Below, in pieces: positions 17,432 through 27,966 of a stretch of DNA of 52,918 bases. A program made the translations under genes and the position numbers. The DNA is taken from positions 1 through 52,918 of the forward strand of contig CALCCU010000049.1 of the NCBI GenBank assembly GCA_937900515.1, given 5' to 3'. Position 1 is the first letter of the stretch; each line of letters begins with the position of its first letter. Origin of the DNA: an uncultured Gammaproteobacteria bacterium (GTDB lineage Bacteria > Pseudomonadota > Gammaproteobacteria > Nitrosococcales > Methylophagaceae). The notes below the pieces were generated by a model that worked only from the letters and a program-made list of their open reading frames with translations, was not told the DNA's origin and did not search any database.

Positions 17432-19270
17432 TTAATCCAGTTTAGATAAGTCTCTCACTGCACCTTTATCCGCTGATGTCGCCATCTTGCCGAATACTTT
17501 TAATGCCGCAGACACTTTACGAGGGCGTTCTTTTTCTGGTTTCCAGCCTAGTTTATCTTGCTCTACACGACGTGCAGCCAGTTCTTCGTCAGACAACAAT
17601 ACATTGATTGTTCGATTAGGAATATCGATACGAATGATATCTCCATTACGGACAAGACCAATTGCACCACCTGATGCGGCTTCTGGTGATGCATGCCCAA
17701 TAGATAGACCAGATGTACCTCCTGAGAAGCGACCATCGGTTAACAAAGCACACGCTTTGCCTAAACCTTTTGACTTAATATAAGACGTTGGATACAACAT
17801 CTCCTGCATACCAGGTCCACCAGCAGGCCCTTCATAACGAACGATAACAACATCACCTGCGACCACTTGGTCAGTCAATATATGTTGAACGGCTTCATCT
17901 TGAGACTCAGTTATGTGTGCCGGGCCTTCAAATACTAATATCGACTCATCAACACCCGCAGACTTAACCACACAACCATCTAAAGCAATATTACCTTTTA
18001 AGACAGCAAGGCCACCTTCTAATGAGAAGGCATGATCTACTGAACGGATACAACCGCTTTCACGATCATCATCCAATGTCTCCCAGCGTGTCGCTTGGCT
18101 GAATGCTGTTTGGGTAGGAATACCTGCTGGGCCTGCTCGATAAAACTCACGAACAGCTTCGCTTGGGTTACGCATAATATCCCATTCATCCAAAGCATCT
18201 TTCATCGTTGGCGCGTAAGCGGTTGGAGCATCAGTATGGAGCTTTCCTGCTCTGTCTAGCTCGCCTAAAATACTCATGATGCCACCCGCACGATGTACAT
18301 CCTCCATATGATAGTCAGGCGTATTAGGAGCCACTTTACATAGCTGTGGCACGATGCGAGACATGCGATCAATATCATCCATATCGAAATCAATCTCTGC
18401 TTCTTGGGCAATCGCTAATAAGTGCAAAATAGTATTGGTTGAACCACCCATTGCAATATCAAGTGCAATCGCATTTTCAAACGCTTTAAAACCAACCGAT
18501 CGAGGTAATACACGTTCGTCATCCTGTTCGTAATAACGTTTCGCCATATCAACGATAGTACGACCGGCAGTTAAGAATAATTGCTCACGATCTGCATGCG
18601 TTGCCAACATAGTGCCATTACCCGGTAACGATAAACCTAGCGCTTCTGTCAAACAGTTCATTGAGTTAGCAGTGAACATTCCTGAACATGAACCACAGGT
18701 TGGACAAGCTGAACGTTCAACTTGTGCCACATCTTCATCAGACGCATTGTCATCAACCGCCATAACCATGGCATCAACCAAATCAAGTTTGACATCTTTG
18801 CCAGCTAATCGTGTTTTACCCGCTTCCATCGGGCCACCAGAAACAAAGATCACAGGAATGTTTAAACGCATCGCGGCCATCAACATGCCTGGTGTAATTT
18901 TGTCACAGTTTGAAATACACACAATTGCATCAGCACAATGTGCGTTAACCATGTATTCAACTGAATCAGCAATAAGATCACGTGAAGGTAGCGAATAAAG
19001 CATGCCGTCATGGCCCATCGCGATACCATCATCAACGGCAATCGTATTAAACTCTTTTGCAACACCACCCGCTTTTTCAATTTCCCGCGCAACAAGTTGG
19101 CCCATATCTTTTAAATGAACATGACCTGGTACAAACTGTGTAAATGAATTAGCAACGGCAATAATCGGTTTGCTGAAGTCACCATCTTTCATACCTGTTG
19201 CACGCCATAAGGCACGTGCTCCCGCCATATTTCGGCCAGCAGTTGAGGTTTTTGAACGATATTCAGGCAT
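17432..19270 (-). CDS. ilvD: Dihydroxy-acid dehydratase
   Basis: IlvD catalyses the dehydration step of branched-chain amino acid and pantothenate synthesis using an iron-sulfur cluster. At 612 residues it has E. coli-type length. Cluster-binding Cys motifs are visible in [12 protein letters not shown] and [19 protein letters not shown], and late [20 protein letters not shown] is the family signature. It is transcribed alone from the region divergent to argA and ends at the shared terminator with ams. Confidence 0.98.
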   Translation of the reverse strand: MPEYRSKTSTAGRNMAGARALWRATGMKDGDFSKPIIAVANSFTQFVPGHVHLKDMGQLVAREIEKAGGVAKEFNTIAVDDGIAMGHDGMLYSLPSRDLIADSVEYMVNAHCADAIVCISNCDKITPGMLMAAMRLNIPVIFVSGGPMEAGKTRLAGKDVKLDLVDAMVMAVDDNASDEDVAQVERSACPTCGSCSGMFTANSMNCLTEALGLSLPGNGTMLATHADREQLFLTAGRTIVDMAKRYYEQDDERVLPRSVGFKAFENAIALDIAMGGSTNTILHLLAIAQEAEIDFDMDDIDRMSRIVPQLCKVAPNTPDYHMEDVHRAGGIMSILGELDRAGKLHTDAPTAYAPTMKDALDEWDIMRNPSEAVREFYRAGPAGIPTQTAFSQATRWETLDDDRESGCIRSVDHAFSLEGGLAVLKGNIALDGCVVKSAGVDESILVFEGPAHITESQDEAVQHILTDQVVAGDVVIVRYEGPAGGPGMQEMLYPTSYIKSKGLGKACALLTDGRFSGGTSGLSIGHASPEAASGGAIGLVRNGDIIRIDIPNRTINVLLSDEELAARRVEQDKLGWKPEKERPRKVSAALKVFGKMATSADKGAVRDLSKLD

Positions 19271-19382
19271 AATGATTCTCCAAACAAATAATGTGTCTTG
19301 TTGCTACTTGATAACAACATTCTATTCTTTGAATTTTACACGATCTTTGCCAATAGGCTGCGACTACGATAAAAATAGCATT

Positions 19383-20696
19383 ATGAACGAGATAAATAAC
19401 CACGCAATAGATGTCGAAAACAGCACCACCACTAATTGGTTTAGGGCGGCTGCACCGTATATTCACGCCCACCGAAACTCAACCTTCGTTATCGCCATTG
19501 ATGGTGAAACAGTAGCCTCTGAGAGTTTTGATAGCTTAATTCACGACTTAGCACTATTAAGCAGCCTCGGCATCCGTCTCGTTTTAGCTTATGGCGCACG
19601 CCCCCAAATTGAGCAGCAATGTGCTTCACATCATATTCCGGTGAAATATCATCAGGACTTGCGTGTAACTGATGACGCTAGCCTAAAAATAGCGAAATCA
19701 GTAATCGGCAGACTTCGTCTTGAAATTGAAGCTAAATTTTCATTCAGTCTACCTCATACACCTATGGCAGATGCTCGCATTCGTTGTACCAGCGGAAACT
19801 TAGTAACCGCACAGCCTGTTGGCATTAAAGATGGCGTTGATCTTCAACACACAGGCAAAGTGCGTCGCATCGACAAGCAAGGTATCGAACAGCAATTACA
19901 ACAAGGCAATTTAGTTTTATTACCGCCTTTAGGTTTCTCACCGACGGGTGAAATATTTAATCTATCGGCAGAAGCTATTGCAACAAAAACAGCCATAGAA
20001 TTAAATGCGGATAAATTAATCATCATTGGTAAAGCCTCGCCCTATTTAGGTCGTGAGTTAACCACTAAACAAGCTACTGAAACGTTACAGCAAGTCCCTA
20101 AGCAAGAACAACACACTTTATCGGCTGCAATTGAGGCTTCTAGCCATGGTGTACAGCGAGTTCATTTACTAGATAGAGAAATCGATGGCGCATTATTACA
20201 AGAGCTGTTTAGTCGTGATGGTGCGGGAACATTAGTGAGTCCCGAACCTTTTGAAACAACACGAAAGGCAAACATTGATGATGTTGGCGGGATTTTAGAA
20301 TTGATTCGCCCACTTGAAGAAAACGGTACATTGGTAAAACGTTCTTTAGATCTATTAGAGATGGAGATCGAGCATTTTACTGTGCTTGAACGTGATGGCA
20401 GCATTGTCGGCTGTGCCGCTCTTTACCCTTACGTCCAAAGTAATGTTGCCGAGCTAGCCTGTCTTGCCATTTCGCTGAATTATCAAGACCTTGGTCGAGG
20501 AAAGCGATTATTGGCAGCAGTAGAACAACAAGCCAAATCAGCAGGATTAATGAGTCTTTATGTACTCACTACTCAAACCACACACTGGTTTATTGAGCAT
20601 GGTTTTGTTCCAGCTGAAATCAATGATCTCCCTGTAGAAAAACTACAGCTATACAACTATCAACGTAATTCGAAAGTATTGAAAAAAGCGCTTTAA
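19383..20696 (+). CDS. argA: N-acetylglutamate synthase
   Basis: ArgA acetylates glutamate, the first step of arginine synthesis. It has an N-terminal amino-acid-kinase-like domain (about residues 20-285), which in this family binds arginine for feedback control, and a C-terminal GNAT acetyltransferase domain (about 295-430) with the acetyl-CoA loop LGRGKRLL. The frame is open back to 19170, but that extension runs antisense through ilvD. ATG 19383 gives 437 residues, the normal ArgA size. The stop overlaps the convergent rppH stop by four bases, with no terminator. Confidence 0.95.
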   Translation: MNEINNHAIDVENSTTTNWFRAAAPYIHAHRNSTFVIAIDGETVASESFDSLIHDLALLSSLGIRLVLAYGARPQIEQQCASHHIPVKYHQDLRVTDDASLKIAKSVIGRLRLEIEAKFSFSLPHTPMADARIRCTSGNLVTAQPVGIKDGVDLQHTGKVRRIDKQGIEQQLQQGNLVLLPPLGFSPTGEIFNLSAEAIATKTAIELNADKLIIIGKASPYLGRELTTKQATETLQQVPKQEQHTLSAAIEASSHGVQRVHLLDREIDGALLQELFSRDGAGTLVSPEPFETTRKANIDDVGGILELIRPLEENGTLVKRSLDLLEMEIEHFTVLERDGSIVGCAALYPYVQSNVAELACLAISLNYQDLGRGKRLLAAVEQQAKSAGLMSLYVLTTQTTHWFIEHGFVPAEINDLPVEKLQLYNYQRNSKVLKKAL

Positions 20697-21202
20697 CGTT
20701 TTACTTGGCTATCAACACGCTTTTTATATTCCGGGAATAAAATAGGTGCTAGTTCGTGTAAGGCTTTTTCATAAACTCGGCGTTTGAAAAACACGATTTC
20801 TTTCGCGGGCTCCCAGTAATCAACCCAGCGCCAATCATCAAATTCAGGCTTTTCATACTGATCTAATCGAACATGTTTTTCTTCGCCAATAAGGCGCAAT
20901 AAAAACCAGCGCTGCTTTTGCCCGATACATAGCGGCTTATTACCAAAACGTAAATAGCGTTTTGGTAAGCGGTATCGCAACCAGCCTCGTGTTCTACCAA
21001 GCACTTCAACATGCTCAGGGCCCAAACCTACTTCTTCCATCAACTCTCGGTACACGGCCTGTTCAGCTGTTTCATCTTGCTTTATTCCGCCTTGCGGAAA
21101 CTGCCAAGAATCATGCTGCGCACGCTGTGCCCACAAAACCTGATTATTATTATTGCAGAGGATAATCCCTACATTTGGTCTAAAACCATCTTTATCAATC
21201 AC
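20693..21202 (-). CDS. rppH: RNA pyrophosphohydrolase (Nudix)
   Basis: RppH removes pyrophosphate from mRNA 5' ends and triggers decay. The 169-residue protein has the start [14 protein letters not shown] and the Nudix box [23 protein letters not shown] region (Gx5Ex7REUxEExGU, about residues 38-60). The YRLPKRY and KQRWFLLRL segments are also typical of RppH. It is divergent from the HAD phosphatase gene and convergent with argA. Confidence 0.97.
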   Translation of the reverse strand: MIDKDGFRPNVGIILCNNNNQVLWAQRAQHDSWQFPQGGIKQDETAEQAVYRELMEEVGLGPEHVEVLGRTRGWLRYRLPKRYLRFGNKPLCIGQKQRWFLLRLIGEEKHVRLDQYEKPEFDDWRWVDYWEPAKEIVFFKRRVYEKALHELAPILFPEYKKRVDSQVKR

Positions 21203-21357
21203 AACCCTTACTCAACGATTACAACCATCACTTAATTGATAATGGTGTAACGCGATAATTTCTCAATACTGACTAGGTTAGAGAAAGCACTCACGGTATG
21301 CAAACCATTTTGATTACAATAGTCACTATTCCCTTTGATATAGTTGAAATAAAAAAA

Positions 21358-22011
21358 ATGGCTTTAGCAATCTTTGATTTAGATAACACCTTACTTGGCG
21401 GTGACAGTGATTATTTATGGAGTGAATTTTTAGTTGAAAATAATTATGTTGATGGTGAGAATCATCAAAAAATGAATGAATTTTTTTATCAGCAATACCT
21501 GGCTGGTACGATGGATATATTTGAATTTTCAGCCTTTCAGCTCAAACCACTGGCAGACAATAACATCGAGGTACTTTATCGTTGGCGAGAAGCTTATTTA
21601 GAACAACAGATTGCCCCAATCATACTGCCTGCAGCAAAAGCGCTGATAGCCAAACATCAACAAGCCGGCGATACATTATTAATTCTCACGGCAACCAATG
21701 ATTTTATTACTGCACCGATTGCTGAGCAATTGGGCGTCCCTAACTTAATCGCTACTGAAGCTGAAATGATAAATGGACAGTACACAGGTAAAGTAGCGGG
21801 TACTCCATCTTATCAACAAGGAAAAGTAACTCGCTTAAACGACTGGTTATCACAACAAAAAATGTCGCTGAAAGGTAGCTATTTTTATAGTGATTCTCAT
21901 AATGATTTACCGCTACTTAAGCTGGTTGATCACCCGATAGCTGTCGATCCTGATGACACACTGCGTCAATTTGCACAGCAACAAGGCTGGAAAGTTATCA
22001 GCCTTCGATAA
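21358..22011 (+). CDS. HAD-IB family phosphatase (SerB-like)
   Basis: The protein is a HAD subfamily IB hydrolase with motif I FDLDNTLL, motif II LTATN, and motif IV YSDSHNDLPLL. The frame is open from 21298, but ATG 21358 puts the DxDxT motif at the extreme N-terminus as the family requires, giving 217 residues. Such proteins neighbouring rppH are common in gammaproteobacteria; proposed substrates include phosphoserine-like compounds and other small phosphomonoesters, and I cannot choose among them. It is followed by gatB after 48 nt. Confidence 0.88.
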   Translation: MALAIFDLDNTLLGGDSDYLWSEFLVENNYVDGENHQKMNEFFYQQYLAGTMDIFEFSAFQLKPLADNNIEVLYRWREAYLEQQIAPIILPAAKALIAKHQQAGDTLLILTATNDFITAPIAEQLGVPNLIATEAEMINGQYTGKVAGTPSYQQGKVTRLNDWLSQQKMSLKGSYFYSDSHNDLPLLKLVDHPIAVDPDDTLRQFAQQQGWKVISLR

Positions 22012-22059
22012 TAAATTGGTACAATTCAGCGTTTATATATTCAGATCGGGCTATAAATC

Positions 22060-23502
22060 ATGGAATGGGAAGTTGTTATTGGGTTAGAAATTCACGCCCA
22101 ACTTGCTACTAAAACTAAAATATTTTCTGGTGCACCTACAGCCTACGGTGCGGAACCTAATACTCAGGCGTGCGCCGTTGACTTAGGTCTGCCTGGCGTT
22201 TTGCCAGTACTTAATTTAGAAGCCGTTAAAATGGCTGTTAAATTTGGTCTAGCTGTCAATGCAGAATTATCAAACCCATCTATTTTTGCTCGTAAAAACT
22301 ATTTTTATCCCGATTTACCTAAAGGCTACCAGATCAGTCAGCTTGACCTACCTATCGTAGGCAAAGGTGAATTAGCAATTGAATTAGAAGATGGTTCAGA
22401 AAAAGTCATTGGGATTACTCGCGCCCATTTAGAAGAAGATGCAGGTAAATCAATGCATGGCGACTTCCATGGACAAACTGGTGTCGATTTAAACCGAGCA
22501 GGTACGCCATTATTAGAGATTGTTTCTGAACCCGATATGAGCAGCGCTAAAGAAGCAGTTGCCTATATGAAGAAAATTCATTCTCTAGTGCAATATTTAG
22601 AGATTTGTGACGGCAATATGCAAGAAGGTTCATTCCGTTGTGACTCTAATGTTTCTGTTCGTCCCAAAGGTCAAAAAGAATTAGGTACCCGAGCAGAATT
22701 AAAGAACATCAACTCATTCCGTAATGTAGAGCGCGCTATCAATATTGAAATCGAACGCCAAATCGAGTTAATTGAAGATGGCGGAACAGTTGTTCAAGAA
22801 ACACGCTTATACGATGCCGATAAGAATGAAACACGCTCAATGCGTAGTAAAGAAGAAGCGAATGATTACCGCTACTTCCCCGATCCAGATTTACTTCCAG
22901 TAGAACTTGAGCCGGAATTAATCGAAGAAATGCGAGCAAGTCTGCCAGAATTGCCAAACGCTAAACGTGATCGCTTTGTCGCAGATATGAATTTATCGCT
23001 TTATGATGCATCGGTATTAACCAGCAGTCGTGAACTCGCTGCGTATTTTGAAGCTGTTTTAGCCGCTTCAAACAATCAAGATGCAAAACTATGTGCCAAC
23101 TGGATCATCACCTCATTATTAGGTGCACTTAACAAAGCAGGATTAGAGATTAATCAATCTCCTATTAGTGCTGAGCAGTTAGGCGGGTTATTACTGCGTA
23201 TCACTGATAACACAATCTCAGGAAAAATTGCGAAGCAGATTTTCGATGCATTGTGGAATGGTGAAGCTGATACTGCTGACAAGGTTATCGAAGATAAAGG
23301 TCTTAAGCAGGTGACTGATTCAGGAGCCATTGAGGCGATCGTTGATGAAGTACTAGCGAATAATACCGATCAAGTTGAACAGTATCGTGCAGGTAAAGAA
23401 CAACTTATTGGTTTCTTTGTAGGCCAAGTGATGAAAGCCTCAAAAGGTAAAGCAAATCCAGCCCAAGTAAATGAAGTATTAAAAGCTAAACTAGCAGGCT
23501 AA
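22060..23502 (+). CDS. gatB: Aspartyl/glutamyl-tRNA amidotransferase subunit B
   Basis: GatB activates mischarged Glu-tRNA(Gln) or Asp-tRNA(Asn) for amidation by GatA/GatC. At 480 residues it is full length: [13 protein letters not shown] at the N-terminus, [29 protein letters not shown] and EIVSEPDM in the kinase-like core, and the C-terminal GatB/YqeY helical domain with [14 protein letters not shown]. In most relatives gatB follows gatC and gatA directly; here neither neighbour is present in the window, so the partner subunits must be encoded elsewhere. Confidence 0.98.
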   Translation: MEWEVVIGLEIHAQLATKTKIFSGAPTAYGAEPNTQACAVDLGLPGVLPVLNLEAVKMAVKFGLAVNAELSNPSIFARKNYFYPDLPKGYQISQLDLPIVGKGELAIELEDGSEKVIGITRAHLEEDAGKSMHGDFHGQTGVDLNRAGTPLLEIVSEPDMSSAKEAVAYMKKIHSLVQYLEICDGNMQEGSFRCDSNVSVRPKGQKELGTRAELKNINSFRNVERAINIEIERQIELIEDGGTVVQETRLYDADKNETRSMRSKEEANDYRYFPDPDLLPVELEPELIEEMRASLPELPNAKRDRFVADMNLSLYDASVLTSSRELAAYFEAVLAASNNQDAKLCANWIITSLLGALNKAGLEINQSPISAEQLGGLLLRITDNTISGKIAKQIFDALWNGEADTADKVIEDKGLKQVTDSGAIEAIVDEVLANNTDQVEQYRAGKEQLIGFFVGQVMKASKGKANPAQVNEVLKAKLAG

Positions 23503-23521
23503 ATATTCGTCGCCAACCATC

Positions 23522-23561
23522 AAAAAAAGGCTGTGTTTAGAAATAAACACAGCCTTTTTTA
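23522..23561. terminator. Bidirectional terminator between gatB and the DUF1097 gene
   Basis: The stem ggctgtgttt / aaacacagcc has a 6-nt loop, with A and T runs on either side. It serves the convergent gatB and DUF1097 genes. Confidence 0.93.
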
Positions 23562-23574
23562 TTAGCAAACTATG

Positions 23575-24093
23575 TTATTCATCGCCACCAGAAATCATTC
23601 CAGCAACTTTCGCTGATGCTAAACCAAAGAAAGCACCCACAACGATGGATAATGAAACGACGATCACTGGATTAGAAAAGTCCATTGCTAAAGTACTACC
23701 CGCAGCAGATAAATCTTCACCAGCATGAATAGCATAAGCTGCTGTCGCGGCATAACCATAAACTGCTGAAGGAATGACTGAGAAAGCAGGAATCGTCGCA
23801 CCCATTACAAGAACAAATACTGTCACACCAACCCAGACAGCTGCGTTAACAGGTAATGAGGCGCCACCTAAACCAACTTGTGTGATCAAAGCAAATGCAA
23901 CCCCAGCTAGAACTGAACCAAAAACACTGCATACAATTGTATTTTTTATTGCGGCTATATCGGCACCATTATGAAAAAACTGTGCCCAACCAATAAAAAT
24001 AGCCCAAATCGTTATCATTCCTGCCAGCGGGCTCAGTGCAAGCCAAGTTGCCAATGCACCTAGACCACCAATACTTAATGCTAATCCAAACAT
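23575..24093 (-). CDS. DUF1097 family inner membrane protein
   Basis: This 172-residue membrane protein has five or six hydrophobic, Gly/Ala-rich segments and an acidic C-terminus (GGDE). The spacing of WAIFIGWAQFFHNGAD, GATIPAFSVIPSAVYGYA and VVGAFFGLASAKV resembles the DUF1097 family (E. coli YcdZ-like). The function is unknown. It stands alone between the gatB terminator and a 390-bp gene-free region. Confidence 0.8.
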   Translation of the reverse strand: MFGLALSIGGLGALATWLALSPLAGMITIWAIFIGWAQFFHNGADIAAIKNTIVCSVFGSVLAGVAFALITQVGLGGASLPVNAAVWVGVTVFVLVMGATIPAFSVIPSAVYGYAATAAYAIHAGEDLSAAGSTLAMDFSNPVIVVSLSIVVGAFFGLASAKVAGMISGGDE

Positions 24094-24483
24094 AAATTTT
24101 CTAACGTCCTGCTATTTTTAGCTTAATTATTATTCTGACGTTAAAAATAACTGTGGAAATCAAATAAACTTTCCACTCTTGAAGAGACTAATTAATCTCT
24201 CCAGAAGCAATAGAACATACTTTAGTTTATATTTCAACAAACATAAAAAATCTTATATTTTAATAACTTACATCAACAACAATTTCTATTAAATACTAAA
24301 CACCTCCGCACTGCACCAATATTGGGCAACGGCTATAGCTACGTACTACTCACTTTAAGTGCTTCCACTTCCCTTAATCCAATAAATTGTTGTAACATCC
24401 ATGTAATATTTTTTTCGTGTTCCAAGACGCAAGGAAAAATTTCGCGGAAATGGATTTTAGTAAATGTATCAAGGCAATGAACT
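24094..24483. other. Gene-free divergent region, DUF1097 gene / FIST gene
   Basis: This 390-bp stretch holds no convincing open reading frame or RNA gene. It must contain promoters for both divergent genes. Small dyads are visible: an imperfect 18-bp palindrome agagactaattaatctct (24183-24200) and cactt-t-aagtg (24351-24361). I see no classical RNA hairpin followed by a T run, except AT-rich tracts near 24410. Confidence 0.5.
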
Positions 24484-25629
24484 ATGAAGTTTGAACAAGA
24501 ACACCTTCCAGCTAAACAGGCAATCAGTAAGCTAGCTGGGCCATCGCCATTACCTGAAGCGAATTGGGTGTTAGCGTTTGGTTCTGTTAAGCGCTTTCAA
24601 GAAAGAGGCTTTACAAAAGCACTTGAAAAACGCTATCCCAATGCTCAAATCATTGGTTGCACTACCTCAGGTGAAATTACTCATGAAGGCGTATATGACG
24701 AAAGTGTGCATATTACTGCAATGCAATGGGAACGCAGCACCCTTAATTTCATAGTAAAACCTATAAACAGTATGGCTCAGTCTCATGCTTTAGGCGCTCT
24801 GATTGCTTCAGAACTTCAACAGCCCGATCTTAAAGGTGTGTTTATTTTAAGTGATGGCCTCAATGTCAATGGTTCTGAGCTTGTAGAAGGTATTCAAGAA
24901 ATCTTACCTGAAATTCCTATTACTGGTGGTTTGGCCGGCGATAATGCTAATTTCTCTCAGACTTACTTGCTCAATAATGACAAAGTTCAAGATCGAGTAG
25001 TCATTGCAGTAGGTATTTGTGGCGATAATGCAGTGGTAACAAGTGGTGCGCTCGGTGGTTGGAAGCCATATGGTCCTCCAAGAAAAGTGACAAAGGCCGT
25101 CAAGAATGTTGTTTATGAATTAGATAATAAACCTGCGTTACCTCTTTACAAAATGTATATCGGCCATTATGCGAATACCTTGCCTGCATCAGGCTTAAAC
25201 TTCCCATTTGCAATTATGGCTGAAGATAAAAGTATTACTGTTATACGAACATTACTTGCAATAGAGGATAAGGAGAATAGTCTCACCTTCGCAGGTAATG
25301 TTACCCAAGGCTCAACAGTTCGATTCCTAAAATCAGATCATGACATGTTAGTAAATGGAGCCAGTGATGCGGCTCGTCAGATCTTAGATAAAGATATAAA
25401 CCTCAACGATCGTGCATTAGCCATTTGTGTCAGCTGTGTAGGCCGTAAGTTAGTGATGGAAGATCAAGTATCAGACGAAGTATTCGCTGTTCAGCGTTTA
25501 TTAGGCTTACAAACAGGAATAACGGGCTTTTATTCTAACGGCGAGATCTGCTCTGGTGAGGATGATGGCCACAGTTTATTGCATAATCAAACTATGACAA
25601 TTGCCTACCTCAGTGAGCATATGAACTAA
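24484..25629 (+). CDS. FIST-domain sensory protein
   Basis: The 381-residue soluble protein has a FIST_N domain (about residues 25-215; GCTTSGEIT, LSDGLNVNGSEL, ITGGLAGDN) and a FIST_C domain (about 220-365; ending GFYSNGEI near the C-terminus). FIST domains are proposed to bind small ligands, perhaps amino acids, in signalling systems, often as standalone proteins near histidine kinases or c-di-GMP enzymes. No partner kinase is adjacent here. Initiation is at ATG 24484. It ends at a strong terminator shared with gshA. Confidence 0.9.
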   Translation: MKFEQEHLPAKQAISKLAGPSPLPEANWVLAFGSVKRFQERGFTKALEKRYPNAQIIGCTTSGEITHEGVYDESVHITAMQWERSTLNFIVKPINSMAQSHALGALIASELQQPDLKGVFILSDGLNVNGSELVEGIQEILPEIPITGGLAGDNANFSQTYLLNNDKVQDRVVIAVGICGDNAVVTSGALGGWKPYGPPRKVTKAVKNVVYELDNKPALPLYKMYIGHYANTLPASGLNFPFAIMAEDKSITVIRTLLAIEDKENSLTFAGNVTQGSTVRFLKSDHDMLVNGASDAARQILDKDINLNDRALAICVSCVGRKLVMEDQVSDEVFAVQRLLGLQTGITGFYSNGEICSGEDDGHSLLHNQTMTIAYLSEHMN

Positions 25630-25660
25630 CTCCCCTTAGAAAACACTTCTAGAATTTTAA

Positions 25661-25694
25661 AAGGGCGAATAATTTAATTATTCGCCCTTTTTTG
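25661..25694. terminator. Bidirectional terminator between the FIST gene and gshA
   Basis: The stem agggcgaataa / ttattcgccct has a short AT loop and a six-T tail on the plus strand; A residues precede it for the minus strand. Confidence 0.92.
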
Positions 25695-25698
25695 TTGC

Positions 25699-26970
25699 TT
25701 AAGCTAACTCTCTAGCGGCAGCTAGCAATGCTAATCTAGCAATCACACCATAGGCATAAAAGCGATTAGGTTCAGCATCTGGCGTTCCTTCTTTATCTGG
25801 CGTATTACACGGCTGTGCAAATGCTAGTGGCTCAAAGTGCATTCCTGGTGCATTCAAGTTTTCATCAACCCCTCGGCCCGTATGAACGCGATAAAAGCCA
25901 CCCACAACGAAATGATCCATCATATAGATAACTGGCTCAGCCACAGCGCCATCCCCCAAAGTCTCAAAGGTATAAACTCCCTCTTGAATCAATACATTAT
26001 CAACAACCAGACCTTCTTTAGCCGAAGACATTTTTGTGCGCTGCTTGCGATTTAGACTGCTGATTTCCTCTGCACTTTTTACTGTCATGATTCCCATGCC
26101 ATAAGTACCAGAGTCAGCTTTAACAACCACGAAAGGTTCTTTATCAATGCCATATTCAGCGTATTTTGTTGCTATTGATGCCAACATATTTTCAACATTA
26201 ACGGCTAAACAACTACTTCCTTCACGGTCCATAAAGTTTACTTCACCACATTGCACTGACAAAGGTGAAATCAACCAAGGGTCGATATCAATTTGCTGAG
26301 CGAACTCCTGGGACACGGTATGGTAGTGAGTAAAATGATCAGATTTTTTTCTATCAGACCAACCGGCAGATAGCGGTGGTAATATTTGTTGTTCAAGCCC
26401 TTCAAGGATAGCAGGTCGACCGGCTGATAAATCGTTGTTCAACAGCACTAAGCAAGGAGAAAAGTCGCCGACTGAAACCCGATCGCCTTCTCGTGTTAAT
26501 GGCTCTAAAGTGCAGTGCTTTCCCGATGGCAGCTCAACTTCCATCGTCTCCGTTAAATCGTCCCTCATACTTCCGATCCTTGCTTCAAGCCCTGCTTGCT
26601 CAAAAATCTGGCGTAAGGTTTCTATGCTTTCCAAATAAAATAAATTACGCGTATGATTTTCGGCGATAATCAAAACACTGCGAGCTTTGGGACATGCTCG
26701 CTCAACGGCAGCCTGAGCAGCATGAATACAGAGCGGCATAAAGGCTTTATTGAGATTATTAAAACCAGCAGGGAATAAATTTGTATCCACGGGAGCCAAC
26801 TTAAATCCGGCATTACGTAAATCGACGGAGGTATAAAAAGGTGCTGGCGTTGAAAGCCACTGCTCTCTGAACCAAGCTTCAACCTTTGTCTGATTAGCAA
26901 GCAAATGTGCTTCAAGTTGCAAAAGAGGACCTTTCAAGGCCGTTGTTAAGTGAGGTACGCCTGTCATCAT
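25699..26970 (-). CDS. gshA: Glutamate-cysteine ligase, proteobacterial GshA type (PF08886-like)
   Basis: GshA joins glutamate and cysteine, the first step of glutathione synthesis. The 423-residue protein is not of the E. coli type but matches the Acidithiobacillus/Thiobacillus-like family: YTSVDLRNAGFKLAPVDTNLFPAGFNNL at about residues 47-74 and the ATP-grasp-like segment VVKADSGTYGMGIMTVK at about 283-299. No gshB is adjacent. Glutathione is relevant to formaldehyde tolerance in methylotrophs, which is an inference. It is transcribed alone, divergent from pilG across a 215-bp region. Confidence 0.92.
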   Translation of the reverse strand: MMTGVPHLTTALKGPLLQLEAHLLANQTKVEAWFREQWLSTPAPFYTSVDLRNAGFKLAPVDTNLFPAGFNNLNKAFMPLCIHAAQAAVERACPKARSVLIIAENHTRNLFYLESIETLRQIFEQAGLEARIGSMRDDLTETMEVELPSGKHCTLEPLTREGDRVSVGDFSPCLVLLNNDLSAGRPAILEGLEQQILPPLSAGWSDRKKSDHFTHYHTVSQEFAQQIDIDPWLISPLSVQCGEVNFMDREGSSCLAVNVENMLASIATKYAEYGIDKEPFVVVKADSGTYGMGIMTVKSAEEISSLNRKQRTKMSSAKEGLVVDNVLIQEGVYTFETLGDGAVAEPVIYMMDHFVVGGFYRVHTGRGVDENLNAPGMHFEPLAFAQPCNTPDKEGTPDAEPNRFYAYGVIARLALLAAARELA

Positions 26971-27185
26971 AAGTGTTCAACCTTTAGCGATACTGAATTA
27001 AAACAAAACATTATTCTAGAAATTTGAGTCTTGAATAAAAGTGATAGCCTATTTTCTTCTGTATGTTATTCAACAAGCAAGTACTAAGTTTTATATTTTG
27101 TGGCTAGCCTGAACTGAAAAAATGGGTTATCTTCTATTCTTGGGTAGATTAATGATGATTACTAATTTAGGGATAATGTTTAAGA

Positions 27186-27584
27186 GTGAGTGACGAAAAC
27201 ACTGAATTTTCTGGACTAAAAGTCCTAGTGATCGATGACAGTAAAACGATTCGACGCACGGCGGAAACCTTACTTAAGAAAGTAGGTTGCGAAGTTGTAA
27301 CTGCTGAAAATGGTTTTGAAGCGCTACCGATTATTACATCCAACCATCCAAACATCATCTTCATTGATATCATGATGCCCCGTTTAGATGGCTACCAAAC
27401 ATGCTCACTCATCAAAAATAATGCTACATTCAAAAATACACCGGTCATTATGCTTTCTAGTAAAGACGGTTTATTTGATCGCGCAAAAGGTCGTGTAGTC
27501 GGCGCAGAGCAATATCTTACAAAACCATTTGCTCGCGATGATCTCCTCAATGCTATTAGAACCCACCTGCTAAACAAATCTTAA
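27186..27584 (+). CDS. pilG: Pil-Chp response regulator PilG
   Basis: This single-domain receiver has 132 residues: VLVIDDSKTIRRT with the acidic pair, the phosphoacceptor Asp in FIDIMMPRLDGYQ, the conserved Ser and the Lys in YLTKPFARDDLL. Short length and position as first gene of pilGHIJ-chpA identify PilG, which drives pilus extension in Pseudomonas. It uses a GTG start at 27186. It begins the operon; pilH follows after 13 nt. Confidence 0.93.
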   Translation: MSDENTEFSGLKVLVIDDSKTIRRTAETLLKKVGCEVVTAENGFEALPIITSNHPNIIFIDIMMPRLDGYQTCSLIKNNATFKNTPVIMLSSKDGLFDRAKGRVVGAEQYLTKPFARDDLLNAIRTHLLNKS

Positions 27585-27597
27585 GGTTATACAGAAC

Positions 27598-27963
27598 ATG
27601 GCTCTTATTCTTATCGCAGATGATTCCCCAACAGAAATCTATGTCCTGAAAAAAATTTTAGAGAAGCATCAGCACACTACAATTACTGCTGAAGATGGTG
27701 AACAGGCTGTTGAACTTGCCAAAAGTGAAAAGCCTGACCTAGTCCTCATGGATGTAGTGATGCCTAAGCTCAATGGTTTTCAAGCAACACGCCGACTAAG
27801 TAAAGATGGTGAAACAAAAGATATCCCCGTTGTTATCGTTTCATCAAAAAATCAAGAAACAGATAAACTTTGGGGAATGAGACAAGGTGCAAAAGGTTAC
27901 CTAGGTAAACCAGTAACTGAAGAGCTCCTTATGAATGAGATTAACAATCTGTTAGCAGGTTAA
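27598..27963 (+). CDS. pilH: Pil-Chp response regulator PilH
   Basis: This single receiver domain has 121 residues: LIADDSPTEIYVLKKIL, phosphoacceptor Asp in LVLMDVVMPKLNGF and KGYLGKPV. The LMDVVMP and MRQGAKGYLGKP segments match PilH, the second response regulator of the type IV pilus chemosensory pathway, which acts as phosphate sink or promotes retraction. It lies 3 nt before pilI. Confidence 0.93.
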   Translation: MALILIADDSPTEIYVLKKILEKHQHTTITAEDGEQAVELAKSEKPDLVLMDVVMPKLNGFQATRRLSKDGETKDIPVVIVSSKNQETDKLWGMRQGAKGYLGKPVTEELLMNEINNLLAG

Positions 27964-27966
27964 GTT

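Noticed and set aside
17487-17783. 98-codon plus-strand frame inside ilvD
   Set aside because: Antisense shadow of a well-conserved gene; no ribosome binding site or recognisable domain.
19170-19382. N-terminal extension of ArgA overlapping ilvD
   Set aside because: It reads antisense through the ilvD start region; ATG 19383 yields normal ArgA size.
24300-24370. Small RNA gene in the 390-bp gap
   Set aside because: Short dyads only; no clear promoter-hairpin-T-run unit that would support a call.
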